This document shows positions 58,587-64,000 of a DNA stretch of 64,000 nt, one piece after another. The notes beneath the pieces were generated by a model, which was not told the origin of the DNA, did not search any database, and saw nothing but the letters and a program-made list of their open reading frames with translations. Origin of the DNA: Amycolatopsis japonica (GTDB lineage: Bacteria; Actinomycetota; Actinomycetes; Mycobacteriales; Pseudonocardiaceae); assembly GCF_000732925.1 (NCBI RefSeq), contig NZ_CP008953.1, positions 8,177,001 through 8,241,000 on the forward strand, written 5' to 3'. Each line of letters starts with the position of its first letter. Position 1 is the first letter of the stretch. Both the position numbers and the translations under genes were made by a program.

Positions 58587-59003
58587 TTACTTCGCCTCGG
58601 CCTGCTCCCGCAGCTTCTTCTCGTGCTCGACGATCTCCGGGGTCGCGTTGTCGAAGTCGTCCAGCTCGGCGATCCGGCGGATCTCGATCTCGCCCTCGCG
58701 GAACGGCGCGCGCTTCATCCATTCGATGACCTCGGCCCGGTCCTTGACCTGCAGGATCCAGAAACCCGCGATGAGTTCCTTGCTCTCGGCGAACGGCCCG
58801 TCGACGACGCGCGCCTCGGTGGTGCCGGAGTACTGGAGGCGGAAACCCTCGGAGCTGGGCAGCAGGCCTTCACCCGCGAGCATGACGCCGGCCTTCACCA
58901 GTTCCTCGTTGAACTTCCCCATCTCCTGCAGCTCCTCGGCGCTCGGCTGGGCGCCGGCCACGTCGGTCTTCTCGTCGCTCTTGACAATCACCATGAACCG
59001 CAT
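58587..59003 (-). CDS. DGPF/YCII-family protein, ECF42 partner
   Basis: 138 residues. MRFMVIVKSDEKTD start, 'MGKFNEELVKAGVMLAGEGLLPSSEGFRL' and the family signature VVDGPFAESKELIAGFWILQV, then 'FREGEIEIRRIAELDDF'. DGPF proteins are the conserved neighbours of ECF42 sigma factors. ATG 59003 has GGAG seven bases upstream. It is 39 bases upstream of the sigma gene on the same strand, so they form an operon. Confidence 0.9.
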   Translation of the reverse strand: MRFMVIVKSDEKTDVAGAQPSAEELQEMGKFNEELVKAGVMLAGEGLLPSSEGFRLQYSGTTEARVVDGPFAESKELIAGFWILQVKDRAEVIEWMKRAPFREGEIEIRRIAELDDFDNATPEIVEHEKKLREQAEAK

Positions 59004-59136
59004 CGAAGTCTCCGTTCCCGGCGGGGCTCGTCCCTGCCACATCTACGCGTCGATCGGGCACCCCGGGATTCGACACGGTCCCCGAACTTTTTTCCGCCGA
59101 TATTCGAGCAGCCGGAAAACCGCAGGTCAACCACCC

Positions 59137-60144
59137 ATGCGAGAATCCCCGATCGTGCCTGGACTTCCCGAAACCCTCCGCTCCGCCCTCGACGAAGAGC
59201 TGGGCAAGTACCCGCAGAACAGGCTGACGCAGTCCGTCGAGCGGCTCAGCACGCGCTACCGCGAGAACGCCCCCGCGAGCGCCCCCATCCTCTCGTCCGA
59301 AGCGGACATCGCGGCGTACGCGGGCTACCGGATGCCGGCCACGTACGCGGCCGTACACGCCGTCCTCGCCGAAGCCGCCCTTCGCGCCCCTGGGTTCGCT
59401 CCGCGCACGCAGATCGACATCGGCGGCGGAACCGGCGCCGCGATCTGGGCGGCGACCGACGTGTGGCCGACGCTGGAGGAGAGCACCGTCGTCGAACAGG
59501 TCCCTGGCGCGATCGAGCTGGGGCGGCGGCTCGCGGAGAACGCCGGGGACAAGGCCGTCCGAGGCGCGACCTGGCGGCGCGGCCTGATCGACCCGGCGGC
59601 GCCCGCGCCCGAGGCCGATCTGGTGACCCTCTCCTATGTCCTCGGCGAGCTGCCCGAAGCGCGCCGGGCCGACACCGTCCGCTGGCTCTCGGCGAAGGCC
59701 TCGATGCTGGTGCTGATCGAACCCGGCACCCCCGCGGGTTACGAGCGGATCGTCGCGGCGCGAGATCAGCTCGTCGAACTCGGGCTCTCCCTGGTCGCGC
59801 CCTGTCCGCACGAGGGCGCGTGCCCGATCCCGCGCGGCAAGGACTGGTGCCATTTCTCCGCGCGCCTCCCGCGCACGGGCCTGCACCGTCAGCTCAAGTC
59901 CGGAACGCTCGGCTTCGAGGACGAGAAGTTCTCCTACGTCGTCGCCTCCCGCACGGCACCGGAACGCGCCGACGCCCGCGTCCTGCGGCATCCGGCCAAA
60001 CGCAAGGGCATGGTCAGCCTGTCCCTGTGCGCCGAGTCCGGGCTCACCGAGAAGATCGTCACCAAACGGCACGGCCCGGCCTACCGCGCTGCCCGCGACG
60101 CGGAATGGGGCGACGCCTGGCCCGATCACTCCACAGTGGACTGA
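59137..60144 (+). CDS. Rsm22-like small-subunit methyltransferase
   Basis: 335 residues. SAM-binding pattern IDIGGGTGAAIWAA, then 'LVTLSYVLGELPEARR' and 'MLVLIEPGTPAGYERI'. C-terminal Cys set 'APCPHEGACPIPRGKDWCHF' with a fourth Cys in 'LSLCAESG' corresponds to the Fe-S-type Cys cluster of Rsm22/METTL17, and 'GLHRQLKSGTLGFEDEKFSYVV' is the following motif. Assembly factor for the small ribosomal subunit is known for the mitochondrial relatives; bacterial role is inferred. Start ATG 59137 or GTG 59155. Its end overlaps the LysR gene end by 19 bases. Confidence 0.87.
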   Translation: MRESPIVPGLPETLRSALDEELGKYPQNRLTQSVERLSTRYRENAPASAPILSSEADIAAYAGYRMPATYAAVHAVLAEAALRAPGFAPRTQIDIGGGTGAAIWAATDVWPTLEESTVVEQVPGAIELGRRLAENAGDKAVRGATWRRGLIDPAAPAPEADLVTLSYVLGELPEARRADTVRWLSAKASMLVLIEPGTPAGYERIVAARDQLVELGLSLVAPCPHEGACPIPRGKDWCHFSARLPRTGLHRQLKSGTLGFEDEKFSYVVASRTAPERADARVLRHPAKRKGMVSLSLCAESGLTEKIVTKRHGPAYRAARDAEWGDAWPDHSTVD

Positions 60145-61037
60145 CGGCGCCGCGGAGGATTGCCGATGGCGGTGAGCAGCGCGCCGAGCGCCGGATTGTC
60201 GTTGCCGCGCCGCCACATCAGGTCGAGTTCCACCGGACGGCCCTCGACCCCGTCCACCGGACGGAGCACGACACCTTCGAAGCGCAGCGTGCTTGCCGCG
60301 GCCGGGACCAGCGCGACGCCGAGTTCCGCCTTCACCAGCGCGAGCACCGTATGCACCTGACAGGGGTATTGCGTGTACTCCGGCGACACACGGGCGGCGC
60401 GGAACACCGCGACGAGCAGATCGTGGAAGTACCGGCCTTCCGACGGCGAATACATGATGAACGGTTCGGCGTCGAAATCGCGGACGTCGGGATTCTTGTT
60501 GCGCCGCGCCAAAGGATGCGCCGACGGCAGCGCGGCCAGCAGCGGTTCCCGCCACAGCGGCAGGGTCACGATGTCGGCGCCCGCGACCGGCGGCCGGATC
60601 ATGCCGAGGTCGATCCCGCCCGCCAGCAGCTCCTCCACCTGCGCCGCCGTCACCATCTCCCGGAGCACGAGATCGACGCCGGGCACCTCGGCGTTCGCCG
60701 CGGCGATGACGCGTTCGAGATACGAATACGCCGCCGTGGCGGTGAAACCGAGCGTCACGACGCCGACCTCACCCTTCTTCACGCGGCGGACGTACAACGT
60801 CGCCTCATGCGACGAACGCAGGATCTTCCTTGCCTCGGCGAGGAAAACCCGTCCGGCGGGGGTCAGCCGGACGGTGCGGTGCGTACGATCGAAAAGCTCG
60901 GCCCCGAGTTCCCGCTCCAGCAGCTGGATCCGCCTGCTCAACGGCGGCTGCGTCATCGAGAGCCGCTCCGCCGCCCGGCCGTAGTGCAGTTCCTCGGCCA
61001 CCGCGACGAAACTCACCAGCTGCTCCAGGGAGAACAC
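60126..61037 (-). CDS. LysR-family regulator
   Basis: 303 residues. N-terminal winged helix 'LVSFVAVAEELHYGRAAERLSMTQPPLSRRIQLLERELGAELFDRTHRTVRLTPAG' (short motifs AERLSMTQPPLSRRI, LGAELFDR), then the ligand-binding half ('GVVTLGFTATAAY', 'IDLGMIRPPV', 'LPLWREPLLAALPSAHPLA', 'ELGVALVPAAASTL'). Complete. Its target is not adjacent on the + strand; the next upstream gene on its side is a GAF-ANTAR gene in the same direction. Confidence 0.92.
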   Translation of the reverse strand: MFSLEQLVSFVAVAEELHYGRAAERLSMTQPPLSRRIQLLERELGAELFDRTHRTVRLTPAGRVFLAEARKILRSSHEATLYVRRVKKGEVGVVTLGFTATAAYSYLERVIAAANAEVPGVDLVLREMVTAAQVEELLAGGIDLGMIRPPVAGADIVTLPLWREPLLAALPSAHPLARRNKNPDVRDFDAEPFIMYSPSEGRYFHDLLVAVFRAARVSPEYTQYPCQVHTVLALVKAELGVALVPAAASTLRFEGVVLRPVDGVEGRPVELDLMWRRGNDNPALGALLTAIGNPPRRRQSTVE

Positions 61038-61089
61038 CCATCCAGTCTAGGAATCGGCCTGGGGCGGACAAGCGCCGAACCGGTATCGC

Positions 61090-61803
61090 TCAGCGCGGGA
61101 TTTCCACTGTGCGGTCGATGATCCCGGCGGCCACGGCGACGATCTTGCGGTTGTTGCTCCGCGCGTGGGCGCGCAGTACGCCGAACGCGTCGCTGACCGA
61201 AACGTGGAGCCGTTCGGCCAGAACACCTTTCGCCTGTTCGATGATCACCCGGCTGTTCAACGCCGTCTGCAGTTGCGTCGTGATGATCTCCTGCCGCTCC
61301 AGCAACCGGTGATGCAGGATGCCGATCGTGGCGACGTCCGCGAGTGCCTGCCCCAGCCGCACTCCCTCGTCGTCGAGCAAGGCGGGACGGGTGCCGAACA
61401 GGCTCAGCGCGCCGATCACCTCTTCCCGCAACCGCATCGGCAACGCGTACACGGAACGGAATCCGGCGTTTTCCGCCTCCCGCGCGAACTTCGGCCATCT
61501 TCCGCGCACACGCGCCAGATCCGGGCAGAGCATCGGCTCGGCTTCCCGATGGCAGTCCAGGCACGGCCCTTCGGAGTTCCGCAGCTGGAACAGTTCGAGC
61601 AACCGGGTCTGTTCGTCGGACGCGGCCACCATGGTGAGCGTGCCGCGCAGGTCGGCGAGCACCAACCCCGCCGTGCTGGCGCCGAGCAGTTCGACACATC
61701 TGAACGCGAGCACGTCGAGGAATTCGACGAGATCGAAGTCGTCCACCAGGGTGTCCGCCAGCTGCACGAAGGTTTCCCTCAGGTCGGCCGCCAGGTCGGT
61801 CAT
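61090..61803 (-). CDS. GAF-ANTAR RNA-binding regulator
   Basis: 237 residues. GAF domain (about 25-155: 'FLDVLAFRCVELLGASTAGLVLADLRGTLTMVAAS', 'GPCLDCHREAEP', 'GFRSVYALPMRLREEVIGALSLFG') and C-terminal ANTAR domain ('RVIIEQAKGVLAERLHVSVSDAFGVLRAHARSNNRKIVAVA'). ANTAR binds paired hairpins in nascent mRNA and prevents termination. Cys-x2-Cys in GPCLDC may sense. Second of two such genes in a row. Confidence 0.9.
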   Translation of the reverse strand: MTDLAADLRETFVQLADTLVDDFDLVEFLDVLAFRCVELLGASTAGLVLADLRGTLTMVAASDEQTRLLELFQLRNSEGPCLDCHREAEPMLCPDLARVRGRWPKFAREAENAGFRSVYALPMRLREEVIGALSLFGTRPALLDDEGVRLGQALADVATIGILHHRLLERQEIITTQLQTALNSRVIIEQAKGVLAERLHVSVSDAFGVLRAHARSNNRKIVAVAAGIIDRTVEIPR

Positions 61804-61832
61804 CTTTCCGGTATCTCCTTATCGCACATCCG

Positions 61833-62552
61833 TCATGACTCGGGCCGGAACGTGACCCGGCGCCGCACCACGTCCTCGGCGACCTCGTCGAGCTTCCGGT
61901 CGTTGAGGTAGGCGTAGGCGCGCAAGCGGGCGAGCGCGTCCGGAAGCCCGATCTCGAGCTGAGCCGACACCACACCCGCGGCTTGATACACCCGGGCGCG
62001 GTGTTCGGTGAATTCACGATCGATCAATTCACCGAGAACCGGCTCACCGGTATCGGCCAAGGCGAGGGTGATGACGGCCTCCGCGCAGACGAGTGCCTTC
62101 GCCAGACCCTCCTTCGAAGGGAGCCCGGCGAATTCGCGATAGCAGCCGACCGCACCCAAAGTGATCGCACCGACCTGAACCGGCACCGCGATGATCGATT
62201 TCACGCCGCTGTCGATCGCCTCGGGCGCGAACATCGGCCATCGGAGTGTCGCCTCCGAACTGGTCACATCGGTTACGACGACGAGCATACCGCTGCGGGA
62301 AACGTCCAGAGCCGGTCCTTCACCCAACGTGAACTGCAGCTCTTCCAATTCACGGCTGCGCGCATCGGTGGCGAAGACCGGCTCCGGCAAACCCGTTCCG
62401 GTGGCGAGCGTGAGCCCGGCACCGGCCGCCTCGAGCACTTCCCCGCAAACGACGCAGGCGTGCTCCACCGTCACCGCCGAATCGGTTTCCGAAGCGAGAA
62501 AACGCATCTTCGACCAGACCAAGGCGGCGCGATCATGCCGTGGAAACGTCAT
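61833..62552 (-). CDS. GAF-ANTAR-type regulator, second copy
   Basis: 239 residues. GAF part 'VTVEHACVVCGEVLEAAGAGLTLATGTGLPEPVFATDARSRELEELQFTLGEGPALDVS' (read in pieces), 'RWPMFAPEAIDSGVKSIIAVPVQVGAITLGAVGCYREF', then an ANTAR-like end 'RVYQAAGVVSAQLEIGLPDALARLRAYAYLNDRKLDEVAEDVV'. It is closely related in layout to the downstream gene, so this is a tandem pair. ATG 62552 has GGGAGG seven bases upstream. No hairpin pair was found nearby. Confidence 0.85.
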   Translation of the reverse strand: MTFPRHDRAALVWSKMRFLASETDSAVTVEHACVVCGEVLEAAGAGLTLATGTGLPEPVFATDARSRELEELQFTLGEGPALDVSRSGMLVVVTDVTSSEATLRWPMFAPEAIDSGVKSIIAVPVQVGAITLGAVGCYREFAGLPSKEGLAKALVCAEAVITLALADTGEPVLGELIDREFTEHRARVYQAAGVVSAQLEIGLPDALARLRAYAYLNDRKLDEVAEDVVRRRVTFRPES

Positions 62553-62836
62553 GGCATGCCTCCCGGGCGTGTCCGGATTCGGACGAGACCACCGGGGGCC
62601 GGAGCGAAAAGCGCTCGCGCGCCACGCCCATCTTCGCACGGTTTCGTCTCTTTGCCGCGCTTTCAACGACTTTTCGGCACCAATGCAGTAGCCCGAAGAG
62701 CTGAACGGCGGGTGCGGGTGGCCGTCAATCGTCCGTTCAGCCGGTTCCGGCTCCCCGGACCACGCCTAGGGTGGAGGCCGAGACCGCTTGTCCTGGCCCT
62801 CGGCAACGGCGCTCGCCGGCAAACTCTGGAGGGGCC

Positions 62837-62929
62837 ATGTGCGTTCGCATTCTCGAAACCCGCGCCAAACGGGAGAATCCGTTGATCCGCCTGTTGATCC
62901 GTATTCAGCTCAAAACCTCTTGGCGCTGA
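62837..62929 (+). CDS. Candidate small ORF, 30 aa
   Basis: Begins MCVRILETRAKRENP with GGAGGGG right before ATG and a -10-like TAGGGT about 70 bases earlier. Highly basic. It overlaps the end of the opposing sigma gene by 25 bases. Only the strong binding site supports it; could be an unused site. The remaining 62553-62904 contains no other gene. Confidence 0.28.
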   Translation: MCVRILETRAKRENPLIRLLIRIQLKTSWR

Positions 62930-63525
62930 ACACAGGCCCGCAGCCTGCTGATCGCGCGATGTTTGGTCACCCTTACCCGTGACGACGTCGTGCCGAGGGC
63001 CGCCGCGGTCTCGTTCGACGTGAGTTCGCCGATCACCCGCATCCCCAGCACTTCGCGGTGGGAGACGGGCAGGGTCCGCATCAGCCTGCCGAGCCGGACC
63101 CCGAGTTCGGTCCGCAGTGCACGCTGCTCCGGTTCGTCCGCGAATCCCGCCGGTCTTTCGGGGAGTTCGTCGGTCAGGACCTGTTTGCTCCGCGCGACCT
63201 TCCGGAAGACGTCGGCGACCTTGTTCGCCGCGATGGCGCGCAGGAGGAACAGGAAGGAACCGCCGCGCACGCCGTACCCGGGGACGGCGACCAGGACCGC
63301 GAGGCAGATCTCCTGCGCCACGTCGGCCGGTTCGAGATAGGTCAGCTCGTGGCCGCCGAGGCGGGTCTCGGTGTACTGCCGCGCCCACGCCGCGACAGCG
63401 GACATGAGGTCGTCCATGCCGCGCGGCTCGCCGTCCACCGCGGCCTTCACGAGGCCGTCCCAGCCCGCGGCGGAAATCCACGTCTCACCGCCGCCGGTTC
63501 TCGGCATCGGAAATTCGTCGCTCAT
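62905..63525 (-). CDS. SigD/ShbA-like ECF sigma factor
   Basis: 206 residues. Region 2 'EPRGMDDLMSAVAAWARQYTETRLG', 'EPADVAQEICLAVLVAVPGYGVRGGSFLFLLRAIAANKVADVFRKV' (in pieces) and region 4 'LMRTLPVSHREVLGMRVIGELTSNETAAALGTTSSRVRVTKHRAISRLR'. The pattern matches mycobacterial SigD and streptomycete ShbA. ATG 63525 with GGGGAGCGGGAC upstream. Controls unknown; no anti-sigma gene adjacent. Confidence 0.88.
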   Translation of the reverse strand: MSDEFPMPRTGGGETWISAAGWDGLVKAAVDGEPRGMDDLMSAVAAWARQYTETRLGGHELTYLEPADVAQEICLAVLVAVPGYGVRGGSFLFLLRAIAANKVADVFRKVARSKQVLTDELPERPAGFADEPEQRALRTELGVRLGRLMRTLPVSHREVLGMRVIGELTSNETAAALGTTSSRVRVTKHRAISRLRACVQRQEVLS

Positions 63526-63829
63526 GTCCCGCTCCCCACGGATGAGAAAACCCGGCCGCCGGGGTCCAGGACGGAACCCGGACAACGGTAGTCGAGGAAT
63601 CCGGCCACCTCAATCGGCGAAGGCCCGCGACGAATTGTCCGTCCCGGCGCAAAACCGGACAGATTCCCACCAGTGGTCTGGACATGTCGGCATACCGCGA
63701 CGTAACTTCCCGTGCTGAGACCCCTCGCCAAGGTCACGCCCAGGCCGGGAACGCGCCCCCGGCCGACATCCGCAAGCACCGCCGCGGCGCGTCCACGCTC
63801 CGCGGCGGGATTCCGCCGAGGAGTGAACT
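63526..63829. promoter_or_regulatory. Divergent promoter region with RBS-adjacent hairpin
   Basis: No gene. It separates the sigma gene (-) from the secreted gene (+). A perfect stem CGGCGG-GATT-CCGCCG (63803-63818) ends exactly at the GAGGAG binding site of the + strand gene, so it could limit access to that start. No promoter boxes are clear enough to name. Confidence 0.5.
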
Positions 63830-64000
63830 GTGCGCATCCGCAAGAAAGTCCGGCGCGTTTTGACCGCGTTGGCGGTCGCCCTCCCCCTGGTCACCGGTGT
63901 TTCGGCGCTTTCGGCGTCCACCGCGGCCGCCGCCGGCCCCGATCCGCTGCCGCTGACCGTGACGAACAATTCGAACCGCTCCGACGCGGTCCACCTCTAC
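63830..64000 (+). CDS. Secreted protein, possible GH64 beta-1,3-glucanase (partial)
   Basis: The first 57 residues only; the gene runs off the window. GTG 63830 with GAGGAG seven bases upstream; signal peptide (VRIRKKVRRVLTALAVALPLVTGVSA) with Ala-rich cleavage region, then LPLTVTNNSNRSDAVHLY, which resembles the start of the thaumatin-like domain of actinobacterial GH64 glucanases. That reading rests on about 18 residues. Confidence 0.55.
   Translation, partial: MRIRKKVRRVLTALAVALPLVTGVSALSASTAAAAGPDPLPLTVTNNSNRSDAVHLY

Noticed and set aside
57435..61121. Very long + strand open frame of 1228 codons
   Set aside because: It is antisense or out of frame over the ECF42, DGPF, Rsm22-like and LysR genes, all of which match known families; Arg/Ala/Gly-rich composition is typical of high-GC shadows.

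Overview
High-GC actinomycete DNA. The chromosomal right end (IclR/LctP pair, an ECF42 sigma factor with its DGPF partner, GAF-ANTAR pair, Rsm22-like protein, SigD/ShbA-like sigma factor) and the element genes best fit a Pseudonocardiaceae genome such as Amycolatopsis. This is inferred from gene families; no rRNA or tRNA gene is visible to prove it. Roughly the first 51.77 kb reads as a large mobile element or island and the rest as ordinary chromosome.

Layout. (1) 550-12776, + strand: an iteron-like array of 11-bp units, then a type IV secretion / conjugation module: sigma-like regulator, VirB2-like pilin, VirB6/TrbL-like protein, PrgI-family protein, VirB4 ATPase, VirD4/TraG coupling ATPase, replication-relaxation protein and a VirB1-like NlpC/P60 hydrolase. 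(2) 13100-16627, + strand: accessory proteins, a group of stem-loops and a two-headed winged-helix protein. (3) 16941-28073, - strand: a tightly packed, mostly overlapping accessory operon. It holds a DUF2075-type helicase, a four-member 'DFYLG ... WPWPW' family (one copy frameshifted), many small zinc-ribbon or orphan proteins, and a MoxR AAA ATPase + VWA protein pair. (4) 28074-29015: a 940-bp AT-richer, structured non-coding region, the best candidate here for an origin or transfer site. (5) 29016-42971: a complete Tad/Flp pilus locus (lipoprotein, SAF protein, TadZ, TadA, TadB, TadC, four pilin/pseudopilin-like proteins, LysM-BTAD membrane regulator, divergent prepilin peptidase), interrupted by a counter-oriented M41-like protease gene. 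(6) 43333-51767: secreted protein, STAND regulator, operator-rich divergent promoter, XRE + ImmA/IrrE + MAB_1171c-like membrane protein + FAD monooxygenase operon, NUDIX hydrolase and a regulator lacking its DNA-binding end. (7) 51781-64000: chromosome.

How it may work together: the T4SS module would move DNA (VirD4 and replication-relaxation protein), with the NlpC/P60 enzyme opening the wall. The Tad pilus could provide cell contact or attachment. The XRE/ImmA pair and the STAND protein are plausible sensors or repressors. The 12-gene-plus accessory operon, with its MoxR/VWA pair and expanded DFYLG family, is the least understood part. No integrase, canonical relaxase, tRNA, CRISPR array or IS transposase was seen in the window, so the left end and insertion mechanism lie outside it or are unrecognised.
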